A stretch of 64,000 bases of DNA from positions 6,758,001-6,822,000 of the forward strand of contig JALGAS010000002.1 in the NCBI GenBank assembly GCA_023078685.1. Direction: 5' to 3'. Under the pieces are notes generated by a model. The model was not told the DNA's origin, did not search any database, and saw nothing but the letters and a program-made list of their open reading frames with translations. This DNA comes from Neopestalotiopsis rosae (lineage: Eukaryota > Ascomycota > Sordariomycetes > Amphisphaeriales > Sporocadaceae). This document shows, piece by piece, positions 9,772-20,239 of the stretch; position 1 is the first letter of the stretch; every line of letters begins with the position of its first letter. A program made the position numbers and the translations under genes.

Positions 9772-12132
9772 GGCGCTCAGGTATATTTGCTCTTGGTTGA
9801 TTGATGCCTTACTGAAGCTCGAGTCAATTACATTTAAGTAACTCAGGCAGAGAATTTGATATTGACAAGGTGTAAGTCTCTCAAAAACATTTTTGCGTAT
9901 CTTTCTAGTTACTTGCATGCTATCATAGAGCTATATCACTATAGCAAGGCATGTCCAAACATACTGTGTACAAATGAGCAAGGTCCAGGATTATACGATA
10001 CCCGTAGGAATTCGTAAGCCAGCGAATCACAGCCGGGGTTGAACAAGGTCGACGTTTCCTGTTGGTGGCCTTTCTCGATGCGGCCACTCTTTGTGCAGAG
10101 AAAGCGGGGTTCAGCAAACAAGAAGGCAAATCGAGTTACTGTCAGATGCTGGTCCATACTATGTACTATGTAGATCCCACACACCAGGCAAGGGTGTGCT
10201 CGAGCACACTGATCAACACCATGTTGTTCATATAGATGTACGGGGACTCACGGAAATCAGCCGGGACCACCCAAACAAGCGCGCACCTCGTCAAAACTCA
10301 TAGTACTATGGTATCAGGCCGAATAAAACGCAGTGGATCAGGTAATTGACAAGGGCGCGGTACAAAGCTCTACGAACACCAACCCCCCGGGAAAACCCCC
10401 CTGCTTTGAAGTCAATACCTGGCTCGCTGCCTTTTTTTACCCATCATACCATAGTACAGAACATAGATCAATACATCACACAATCAACACCCATCAGACC
10501 AGTCTAGGCTCCAATAGAAAAGCACAACCTTGATCAACAATTGGGAGCTGTACAGGTGCCCTTCGCCTTTGTACGTGCGGGCCGTGCCCCGCACGAGCCG
10601 TATCAGCAGTCTTTGTGTACGGCGGTCTGACCGGCCGTTACATCGTCAGCGATTGTTTTCGATGGCTAAACCGTGCCTTCAAAAAAAGAAGAAAAAAGAA
10701 AAAACCATGGCTGCATATGAAATAATTTGTTCTAGGGTGTGGTTGGTGGATCATACGTACACCTTATACACAGGGAAGCGTTCAAGTACAATTCGAAGAA
10801 TATTTAGTGGTACGGGCGAACAGCATAGGCTTGTGCCGTATAGTAGTATATTCTCTACAGTCTGGCGGGCCTACAGAGTACAGGCGAACGGCTTACCGGT
10901 ACGGTAGGTTGATTGATAGGGAGTAGCTCAAAAAGCTACTTTTTAGGTTCTGGCAGATCGGTGAAGATACATATTTGCAGTTCCGGGACCTTTCCGGGCT
11001 GCCTACAGCTGGCGCCCTGGGTCCCTTAGCCTACCGGCGCACGGGTCACAACCGTGACGAGACAGGTCCGGTCTCCAGACCTATCTGTAGTTAACCAGGT
11101 AGTTATCCATCATAATACAGTACACTTCTTACACCCTCCTATCGTGAGTCACGATTCGACTTAAATCGAGATTAGGGGTTTTTCTTCTTAATTTATTTTA
11201 AACAACACGAACGAGATGTCAATTTTCCTGAAAAGCTGTGGTCGTATATGCTTCTATCTTATTTATTTAAAAAAGCATTGCGATGAACTCGTTCCAAAAG
11301 ATGGAATGTCAAAAGCATACAGCACTGGGAATTCCCCAGCTGTCGCCGATCTGGGTGCTTATCCGGCGCTTCTCAGTTTAACTGAGGCAGAGCGGACGGG
11401 ATGCTTAGTTTTCTAAGTGTGGTCGTTTGTGTTATTTCCTGTGATTATGACCATGTTGAATGGAATGGAGATAAGTCTAGAGAGGAGTTTCTCGGGAGCC
11501 ATCTTGCCTGTGACGTCCCCATCAAACACAGTACACTGATAGGTCGATGGTTCTCATATCGAATTTACGTCTTCCAGCCGCATTTCTTCTTGATTTTTGG
11601 CAGAAACATGGCGACAACTGTGCATTCTTTGTCTCACCATGGAGAGTTGCTGCCACCTTAAGTGGTAAATATACAGTATGCGTCAACAACAACAACAGAG
11701 TAGGCCTGCCTTTCAGAGTCTAAAAATAGACTCCAATCTTTGGAAACTCACGTCATGCTACTGCCATTCAGCCTTATCGAACGTGACAGAACTGCTTTCG
11801 GGGGAGCTCTGATCGTGCCGGTCCGCCGTGATTCTTTGTGCCGTACGATAGCCGGCCACCGAGGTTGCTGTTGCGGCTTTGTTAGCCAACTAAGAAAACG
11901 CCGCTCCTTCTTTGCTCCCTCGTGCTCTTTGACATGTTTGACAGCTGATATCTCTCTTATATGAAGTGTGCAGCGATGACTCGAGACTGGACCTGATGTT
12001 TTCTTCACCACTAGGAGTGCTGAAATTGTCAATACGTGGATGAGAAGGAGTATATCGCCTATACTCCATATACAGCCCACTCACCGACTAGTGCTAGATC
12101 GCAGAAGAATCAGGAAATTGAATCAAACAGAT
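9772..12132. other. intergenic / repeat-like stretch
   Basis: No convincing coding gene in about 2.3 kb. Between 10540 and 11160 the sequence has short self-similar, partly palindromic GC-rich pieces (GTGCGGG...CCCGCAC near 10576; GGGCGAACAGC near 10816 echoed by AGGCGAACGGC near 10882) followed by AT-rich sequence, suggesting an old repeat or retroelement relic. No transposon protein is readable. The last few hundred bases before 12133 are probably the WSC gene promoter. Confidence 0.35.
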
Positions 12133-13144
12133 ATGCGCTCCTTCTTAGCTCTCAAGGCCGCCACGGCCGTCATCCTCGGTGCTCGGAGTACACTTGCCCA
12201 AAACTGGGACGGCGTGCCCACCACTGGCAAGGTCGTCAACGGCGTACAATACCTCGGCTGCCCGGTGGAGATCCCGGGACGCGTCCTCACAGGCGTTTCG
12301 TACTCGGACGACGCCATGACCATTGAGTCGTGCGCCGCGTACTGCACCAAGAACAACTTGCCCTTATTCGGGGTCGAGTACGGCCGCGAGTGCTACTGTG
12401 GCCGGTACATTCCACCCACGGTCAATATGCCCGGAAAGGCTGGAGACTGCAACATGAACTGCAAGAACAACAAGGCCAGCCTCTCCAAGCAAATGTGCGG
12501 TGGCGTCAACCGCATGTCGGTCTTCAACGTGACCACGTTCGCGGGCCCGGGAGCCATCAAGAACAATGCCGACTGGGGCTACATGAGCTGCTTCATGGAG
12601 CCGCAGTGGGGGCGCGCCCTGTCCAACCTGGTCAAGCCCGACGACAAGATGACCATCAACATGTGCTTTGACACGTGCAAGGCTGGCGGGTACTCGTATG
12701 CCGGTCTCGAGTACGGCCGCGAGTGCTGGTGTGGAAACACGGTGGCACCGGTTAGTTCATCTCCGGCCCGCTCCTTATTACCTCTTTAGAGAAAATTCCT
12801 TTGTTATCCGAATATAATAGTCCGATTAGCCAACTTCTTATGCCAAATGAACTAATCTTGTCTACTAATATTAGAACCTCGAGGACGCCTCTGATCCCGC
12901 TTGTGCCATGCAATGCGACATGGTCTGCGGTGGCAACAGCGGGCAAATGTGCGGCGGCCGCGGCGCCATCAGCCTGTATCAGCGCAACAACAAGAAGCGT
13001 GACCACGTCGACATCTACGAAGGCCGCCACGGCGGCCCTTCCGAGGTGGATCTCAACGTCGCAGCGCGCAAGGGGCGGTTCGTCCGGGTTCGTCGTCCTT
13101 CGGTCCGACGTGCGCAACGGGAGGAGCGGGAACAGGAGTGGTGA
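12133..13144 (+). CDS. secreted protein with two WSC domains
   Basis: Two exons, 12133-12750 and 12875-13144, joined in frame across a 124-bp intron (GTTAGT...TTAG) giving 295 residues. The chosen ATG begins a signal peptide (MRSFLALKAATAVILG...TLA) that an upstream in-frame ATG would spoil. Two WSC domains (eight-cysteine, carbohydrate-binding) follow: about residues 36-131 (YLGCPVEIPG... YGRECYCG ... QMCGG) and 150-240 (YMSCFMEPQWGR ... YGRECWCG ... QMCGG); the second is cut by the intron. No transmembrane segment is present after them, only an Arg/Glu-rich tail, so this is a secreted or wall-bound glycan-binding protein rather than a Wsc stress sensor. The glycan ligand is unknown. Confidence 0.88.
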
Positions 13145-13404
13145 TTACTGGAATCCTGAGAAATAAGGACTTTTCTTTTCCCTTCCGTGTTTTAAGTACT
13201 TCGACATTCATTCCTGCAAATGTTTCTCACATGTAATTGAAATAATTCGCTCAATGAGAAAGCCTGTATGACCAATCAATCAGATCAATAGCGCACTACT
13301 CGTTCGGGATAAAAGTATCATGATCCTCCATCTCAGATAAGATGATTCAGGTACCCGGTAACACCAATAGCCGCTTTTTTGAGCAGTCTGCATATGTACT
13401 CAAT

Positions 13405-14683
13405 TCAAGACTCGCCCGTTCCCCAGACATCCGTCAGAAATTTCTCAATGTCCGTAAACTTCATGTCGGGGAGAAGCTGATTTAAGTTGTCCGAGACGTC
13501 CCAGGCCCCCTTTGCACTACCTAAGAGCATGCCAATCATTACTGCCTTGAGCATATCCGCCCCCTCGTCCTCTGCGACCGACGGGTGACGCGCCTGCAGT
13601 CCCCAAGAGGCGTCGAGGACCCCGGCCTCGAGATCTTGGACTTTGACCTTGTCGACATGAAAAGGTGAGCCTGAGTTATTAGACATCTTGAGCAAATTTT
13701 CTTCTCCACCATCCGAAAGACTTACCGCAAACCTTTTCGCCAATCTCGACAAGTCTTGAAAATGTAATCTGGTTCCCCTGGATGCCACCATTGACGGGCC
13801 ACGTACCTTCGTACACGACGGCCCGGGCAACACATGCCGCCAGATCCCTGACCGCGGTCAAGGTGATGACGGGATCGCACCCTTCAATGGTAATGGCCCG
13901 CCGGTTGGCAAAGTCGAACATGGTGTTGAGAGGGATGACGTGCTTGGAGGTCTGGTGGGGGTATGCGAGATAATCGAGGAAGAGGCCGGGTTGGAATAGA
14001 GAATACTCGAGGACCTGGTTGAACATGTGAGCCAAGACTTCACGAGAAACATTCATTGTTCTGGTGATGGAAAAGACAGCAACTCACCGGACCGTGCTCA
14101 TTCAGCTTCTCGAGATACTCCCTGACTGCCTTCTTCCCAGTCCACCAGGGCATGTCGTCTATGCCAGAACTACAGATAAGGCGTCAGTAGAGTTGATGAT
14201 ACATCATCTGGTGGCTATATCCATACCTTGCCCATTCGCTCGGAGCCAGACGCTTGACACCAGCCATGACGGCAGCGTCAATCAAGTTCTTCTGAGACTT
14301 GTTCTCCGTATCGCTTAGAACCTGTATAAAAGACAGAACTGTGTGCGTGCCTCGCAATGCATCTACCAGCTGATCCTTGGCTCCGAAGTCGACCTTGCGC
14401 CAGGTGACACCAAATCTGGTCTCTTCTGCAATGGGTTGCTGGAGGGTGTTGCCGTGTTAGCGATTGGGGTTTGAGGTGGGCCCAATAGCATTTCTGAGCG
14501 AGTGCGTTCCTTACAGTTCTACTCAAGATTGTGATTTCATGTTTCCTTTCTATGACCAGTTCATCAATAATCTCTTGCGCGACCTCTGTTTTGAGGGAGA
14601 AATTAGCATAACTCTCCAAGTATTCGAGGAGGGAAAAGAAGCATCTCACGCCCAGAGCCTCCAGCGATGGCGATTTGAACCAT
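13405..14683 (-). CDS. NmrA-like / isoflavone-reductase-type NAD(P)-binding protein
   Basis: Six exons on the minus strand: 14650-14683, 14515-14585, 14227-14438, 14088-14169, 13726-14014 and 13405-13670, summing to 317 residues with phases in agreement. The start MVQIAIAGGSGQVAQEIIDEL carries the GGxGxxA dinucleotide-binding motif; ILSRT ends the second strand. The core APSEWA and VLEYSLFQPGLFLDYLAYP segment and the FDFANRRA stretch are typical of fungal NmrA/PCBER-like atypical SDRs. Members either reduce phenolic substrates with NADPH or act as redox-sensing regulators, and cannot be told apart here. Convergent with the WSC gene, 260 bp apart. The very small first exon (34 nt) makes single-exon prediction fail here. 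Confidence 0.85.
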
Positions 14684-15126
14684 GTTGTCTAGTTGACAAG
14701 ACTTGTGCAATGAACTTGATTGTCATCAATTATTGAAAATGTTAAAAGTAAAGCTGTACAAGACGAGAAAAAAGTAGTCAGAGTCTCTTTTCTCACAACC
14801 CAAGCCACGGGATTATATAATTATTCACCCGCAGACCGATTCTCGGCGCTTCAGCCGAGCTGCGGCGGAGCAACCAGCACTACATAAGTTGCTCAACAGC
14901 CCCCAAACAAGATAGCGTGCACAGGATATGATTTAATACTCTTATATACTAGCCAAGCAAAATAATACGTAAAATAAAAATAGAGAATAAAAATTTAAAA
15001 ACTGACATCTATATTATATAAAAAGAAAACCCTTAAATAAATTTCTTTCTTGAATAAATTTATTTTGAGAAATAATATAAGACATAAAATTAAAATAATT
15101 ATAATAAATATACGAAGGATAATATT
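14684..15126. other. promoter side of NmrA gene and AT-rich island
   Basis: About 14936-15126 is a strongly AT-rich island, flanking the accessory block with the recombinase fragment. The composition is unlike the genes around it and resembles RIP-degraded repeat DNA. No gene is supported within it. Confidence 0.55.
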
Positions 15127-15615
15127 ATAAGCGACCTCTGCATAATCAGTTGCCCCATCGTCCTCTTCGTCGACGACCCGTTCCACCGATTTGTCCGGGT
15201 TATCCTCAAGATCCTCCTCTTCCTTGTCGTTTGAAGGGATTTGTCGGAAAAAGCCGCTATGCTGGTCGATGGCCGGATCATTGGAATCGTCCAGATCAGT
15301 AGCAGCATTTGCTACTGCCAGCCGAGCTTTGTCGAGGACTTCGTCCATGGAATTGGATTTGTGTAGCTTGGCAACTCGAGCACGATAATCTTTAGTATGG
15401 AGATCCTCGCGCATATTCTGGACCATGTCACTAAGCAACGTCTTTTTGGCAGCGTAGTGATTCGGTTTTCTGCGATAAGGGCCATGTAACATCAACCTGC
15501 ATGATCCCAGGATCAATGACTGCTGCCTCTTGGGCCATCTAGTATGATGTGTGGATTCGTCGGGTGAGGCAAAGGCGCTCAAACCTGGCCAGAGAAGTGG
15601 GCAACGACGAGGCAC
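15127..15615 (-). pseudogene. open reading frame running into an AT-rich island, possible gene remnant
   Basis: An open frame from 15615 encodes about 163 residues of ordinary composition (charged, coding-like, with KTLLSDMVQNMREDL and an acidic Asp/Glu-rich stretch), then continues to 14995 only as a low-complexity Ile/Leu/Lys tail produced by the AT-rich island. This looks like a gene whose 3' end has been lost into degenerate DNA. I do not recognise the protein. It is head-to-head with the truncated recombinase gene at 15846, so both may be parts of one rearranged element. It could also be a chance frame. Confidence 0.3.
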
Positions 15616-15710
15616 GAAGGCTTATAAACCGTACCGCCGAATCACGTATCTTGGAAAAGTACTACCTTAACCTTCCGGATTTACCGACGTGACTGGACTA
15701 GCTCTCGGTC

Positions 15711-15748
15711 ATTATGGAACTGACCAGGAGTAGAGCTTATCCATGGCT
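15711..15748 (+). repeat. 38-bp direct repeat, left copy
   Basis: Starts ATTATGGAACTGACCAGGA and ends AGAGCTTATCCATGGCT. Matches 16523-16560 at 36 of 38 positions (GT versus TC in the middle). Flanking bases differ on both sides, so the repeat is sharply bounded. It lies upstream of the recombinase-like reading frame. Confidence 0.95.
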
Positions 15749-15845
15749 TGTCTGTCGTCGTCCATCAACTCTGCTATTGCCTTTTTTTTTTTTTTTTGTT
15801 TCTCCGTCCCCCTCTGCCTAAAGTTGGTCGTTGCCAGTTTCCATT

Positions 15846-16523
15846 ATGAGCAGCACCGGCTCGCACCGGCGGTCTCTGGCCGAAGAGATACATCGCATGA
15901 CCTACAATGCGACCGAGGAAGACTTCGAGTTCCTGGACAAAATCTCTCGAGACGCCAAAGAGGCCTCTGGCTTCCGACACCATGCCTTCAGAACCCAATC
16001 TGATCAGAATCTCATCCTGCGCATATACGAGGGTTTTTGTCAGATGAGGAAGCGTCTGCCCCTGGGCGAGGCTCTCGAGCGTATGGACGAGAAGGATAAG
16101 CAGCTGGCCATGTTTCCAAAAGGTCTAAAGCTCATTGCAATATACTTCATGGAGTTCATCATCTATATTGCAAGAAAGGGTTCGGGTACATCTTCCCAAA
16201 AGATATCGTACCTTCGTCTTGCCAAATACCGCCTCGCCCTTCTCTTCTGGACTAACTACGTCCACAACAAATACGATATCGACCGCTTGACCAAAAATTC
16301 TCTCTTCAACAAAGTCACAGAGGGTATGCGTCTCGCTGCCAAACGGTACAACCTCATCACCGGCAGTCTCAGCCTAGTTCGTTCCGAGGTTGGATTGCCC
16401 GAGCTTCGTCAACTAATTGACCACGATATGTTGACGACATCCAATATTGCCGTAGCCGAAGGCCATCAACTAGCTTGGTGCATGATGAGAGTTTATTGTG
16501 TCAGACCTGGAAGTATTGGTTGA
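15846..16523 (+). pseudogene. truncated tyrosine-recombinase-like gene (N-terminal part)
   Basis: The frame gives 225 residues from the ATG at 15846. The product is basic and largely helical, ending in RSEVGLPELRQL...SNIAVAEGHQLAWCMMRVYCVRPGSIG and a TGA. The last segment resembles the box-I region of tyrosine recombinases (Leu-x-Thr-Gly-Leu-Arg-x-Gly type), where the first catalytic Arg lies, as in crypton-type and captain-like fungal recombinases. If so, only the core-binding domain and first catalytic Arg remain; the His, second Arg and Tyr are missing. The stop codon is created where the coding sequence meets the right 38-bp repeat, so the truncation coincides with a repeat boundary. Element class and assignment are by pattern recognition only; a host gene of the same fold is possible. 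Confidence 0.45.
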
Positions 16524-16560
16524 TTATGGAACTGACCAGGATCAGAGCTTATCCATGGCT
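16523..16560 (+). repeat. 38-bp direct repeat, right copy
   Basis: Second copy of the repeat at 15711-15748, same orientation, 812 bp away start to start, 36/38 identical. It abuts the recombinase-like frame: the A of the TGA stop is its first base. Confidence 0.95.
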
Positions 16561-17954
16561 CGAGAAAACCACCCTATAGCAATCGGCGTTTTATAATACG
16601 ATACCGATGCTATCGTTATTAATATTTTTTCCTTCTTCATCTAAATTTCTTTTCGCATTATTTGCTATATTAAAATTTTATAGAAATTATCTCTAAAACT
16701 TTTTAATATAATTTAAATTTTAAATTTTATATTATTTTCTTTTTTGCTATACGCAGGATACACAGATTTCTGGGTGCCTAAGGTAAAAAACCTTTTCTTC
16801 AGATGCTGCTGTCTATTCTTCTGGTGTTTGTCCTGGGTATGATGGTCCATGAATTTATCCCACTCGGTGGGAGATATTTGACAAGCCTTTGAATCGACAT
16901 GAACACTCCGAGGTCACCCGCGATCCTGAATGGGGATTTTCCGGCAAGGCAGGTATGGATGGTATGGCTTGTACAGACCACTGCGTCACAGTTGAAGTTC
17001 GCCTAGCAAGTGTCTTGGCTTTCGGTAAGAGAGCTGCTTTGACCTTTTATAATCTGTGAACTAGTCTTTTATAATAAAGAGCTGCTAATTACCGCCAGTT
17101 GCTATCTGTGAAAAAGGTATTAATTCGTGTCGAACTATCGCTCGCACTTTTATTAATGGGACAGCTCTCTTCTCGCTTTACATATTGCACACTCGAGGTA
17201 TAAGACAGCGAGCTTTATACACGGGACAGGCAATATATACAGGATGACCAAGTTTATATACAAGACATCTTCATGTACAGTCATTACGACAACACAATAT
17301 AATCGCAAAGAATCAACAAGGTTCGGAGAAATCAGCAATGTAAATTACAAGATGTTAGTTGTTTGTTGTTTGCATGGGTATGTAGTGATTCCACTACTCC
17401 AGTATTCCTCCGTCTCCTAAACGCCAACCACCCGTGTTACTTTCACCTGGGCTAGCAAATCATGCCTCCATCTTGGCAAAGGATATCTCATCTGAGCTGG
17501 TTTATCGTACCTCCGTCTTTATAAAGAATATCCAACACCGAGGTCGAACCACAAAGCGAACCTCTGAATTATACGCCAAACCTCGCGCCCAACGCCTTTG
17601 ACAAAGAAAACTCAACGCAGAAGTATTCCTCCGTAGCGTTGATCCAATCAAACTTCCCCTACAAGATGATATCTTGGCCTGGGATAACGTAATTCTTTTC
17701 CATAATTTTTTTTTTGGACTTTTGCTTTTTGATCGTAAGTGCCGCGCTTGGTGCGGATGCAATGTCGCCTTCGCTATGCGTAAACCAGTACTTGGATCCT
17801 GGAAGATCTTGATCTGATGTGTAAATATATATACCATGAATTAAAACCAAGCTGGTAAGAACAAAAAATTGATGGCGTTTGCATCAAGGGCCAATGGTAC
17901 CAAAGACGGATATGGTCTAGTCCGTGACTGGCAATCTCAAACTGAGAAGAACTC
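16561..17954. other. AT-rich island and non-coding sequence
   Basis: About 16600-16760 is AT-rich, mirroring the island at 14936-15126 on the other side of the recombinase fragment. The rest to 17954 has only short frames without recognisable similarity; the end should contain the 3' UTR of the Zn2Cys6 gene. Confidence 0.5.
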
Positions 17955-20239
17955 CTAAAACTCCATTCCAGAGCCCATCGAGTTCATACCGAGGGTGCTC
18001 ATGGACATGTGGTCCGAGGCTGTCCGCTGCAGTCCAAATTGAGGTGGCTGCTGCTGCTGCTGCGGCTGTTGTTGCATGGCAGTGTAGCTGTTGGCCCTCG
18101 GCGGTGACGTTCGATGCAGGATATTGCTCATAAGATTCTGCGCCATCCCGCCACTCAGATTGAAGCCTTGCCCATGATTGGAATTCTGCTGTTGGTGATT
18201 GATCCCGGCCATTCCTTGCTGGCTCATTTGTTGACCAAGCTGAGTGTGCATCGAGTTTTGCATCTGATCGTGCATAGCATGAGCATGTTGACCGAATGTT
18301 TGTTGCGCCTGTAGACCCTGTTGCTGTAGACCCTGTTGCTGTAGACCCTGTTGCTGTAGACCCTGTTGTTGGAAACCTGGATGTTGCTGGTGGTGTGATA
18401 GTTGTTGCTGCGACAGGCCCTGGTGCTGGCTGGCACCTATGGTATTCATCATGTCAGGGATCGAGTTGTAATCTGCCATGTGTTGTGGGTAGTCGACATT
18501 ATTCGGCGACATGATCGTGGGTGAACTGGCCGACATGGTAAAAGGTGTGTGCATTTCAGAGTTGGTGAGAGTGTTGGGACTTCCGTCATCATTGATCATT
18601 TCATCAGCCCGGTGAACAGATGCGGGAGCAAACGGTTCCGGCTTGAATTGTGGCTCTGGCTTGTAATCAGTCAATACTGGGACTTGTGCCATGCCGGCAT
18701 TGCCGAATCCTTCAAATAGGTCAAAGTTGTTGATGTGGCTGAGGTTGTCGGGGGCGCGCTGAAGGTTTGGATTGGCGAGGTGTGGTAGGGTCTCGTTGAC
18801 CTTCAGGAGTAGCAAAGGCAAGAGTTGATACTCGCCGGTCTGTACAACAGCTACCACGTGGATGAGAGCGTTCAGCAACTGCTGAGGCGAGACGGCGCTG
18901 AAAGGATCGCCGGGACCCGGCATCATGCTAAGAATATCCGCCAATTCGCAGGTGAGGTCCATCAGCTTGGCAGCCATGGGCACGCCGCCCAAGAGAGCAG
19001 TACCCTGGGGACACAGCTGTGAAACAATCATTGTCGTCATATCGTCCGACATCCCCGGTGGAGAAGGATAGGTCATGTCGTCGCTACCGGGCGACATGCC
19101 AGGCTGGCGACCTAGGTGCCAAGCCATGCCCCTCAACCAATTCAGGTTCTTGTTGATTTCGTCTGCTCCAAATGGTAATTGAATTTCAGCAAGCCTTCTC
19201 TGCATCAAGTTCAGGTGTTGGGAGTTGATATCAATGCGAGCTTTGTTCCAGAGTAGCATGAACGTATCATCAAAGTACTTGAAAACGTTGGCCAGAAGAA
19301 TGTGGTTGTTGATTTGATGCATCTGAGGATCGGTTGGGTCATCGTTGATGCTGGTACTGTTGATCAATGGAAGAGACATGGGTCGGCCATGTCTTAGTGT
19401 GTGTGCTCTGCCGTACTTGTTAGTACATGATCACACTGAGATAATTTGCCATCGCAGACGTACCGTTCCGCGACGAAGAGCTGCCAATAGACACGACGAA
19501 ATCTCGACGACTCAACTTGGTCAAAATGCATATACTTATCTTCCTTCGTCAATCCCATCGTGTGGGCCATTGTGGTGGCCTCGCGCAAGTAGAACCAGGC
19601 TCTGTCGGTAGCGTTCTCAGCATCGTAACAGCAGTACAAAAAGTAGCTGGTGCAGAGATTGTTGAGGTTGGACGCTTCGTTATGGTCCAAGACCTTGCGC
19701 ACTCGGATGGCTTCTTCCATCAAAAGCTTACTCGCCGTAATGAAAGCTCCAGGCACGTTGAATTGCGGGTCGCCACCTGGGACTTGGAATCCTGGCTGCA
19801 GCAGCATGAAAGCACCAAGGGATGCGATCATGCAGTATGTGCTCATGTCCTGCTCCAGGAACTGGACCTGATGCTCGAGCCGTTGGCGGCTTAGAATCGG
19901 CATGATGGTGTACATATGCGAGAAGAAGAAATCCATGGTTTCCTTGACGAAATCCGGGGCCAGGATTCCAAAGTTCGCTTGCAGCGAGGGAGGGCCCTGC
20001 GGAGTGTGAGGGCTGTTCATCCGCGCGTGGACCTTTGCGGACAGGCTGGTCGCTCGTTGTGTTTCGCGCAGTTCGCTGATGACCTTGGCCCTGGATCCCT
20101 TGGGACCCTTCTTCTGTGGGATGGCATTGTAGCTGCAGTTCAGGGAAGCTGTTTGACAGTTGCGGCACGGATTGACGCCATCGCACTTCACCTTTCGGCG
20201 ATGGCAGGCGTCACAGGCCCTCTTGACGGCCGTAGACAT
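17955..20239 (-). CDS. Zn2Cys6 fungal transcription factor with Gln-rich tail
   Basis: Exons 19464-20239 and 17955-19407 joined across a 56-bp intron (19408-19463, GTACGT...CAG) in the middle-homology region, giving 742 residues from the ATG at 20239. The N-terminal binuclear cluster is complete: Cys9, 12, 19, 25, 28, 35 (ACDACHRRKVKCDG, CRNC), then a basic linker (QKKGPKGSRAK). The fungal-specific TF domain follows, with YFLYCCYDAENATDRAW, MGL and RRVYWQLFVAERAH across the intron. The C-terminus is rich in Gln, Met, Asn and Ser and contains four tandem copies of a 15-bp unit at 18310-18369, giving repeated LQQQG. Such proteins bind CGG half-sites as nuclear regulators, often of sugar or secondary metabolism. 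Target genes are unknown; no cluster gene is immediately adjacent. Confidence 0.9.
18310..18369. repeat. four tandem 15-bp units inside the TF gene
   Basis: Unit TGTAGACCCTGTTGC (plus strand) at 18310, 18325, 18340 and 18355, the last differing at its final base. In-frame, encoding LQQQG repeats in the Gln-rich tail; prone to copy-number change without frameshift. Confidence 0.95.

Noticed and set aside
15846..16523. A complete Starship captain or crypton recombinase
   Set aside because: Only the N-terminal part and possible first catalytic Arg are present; no cargo boundaries or terminal repeats of a large element were found.
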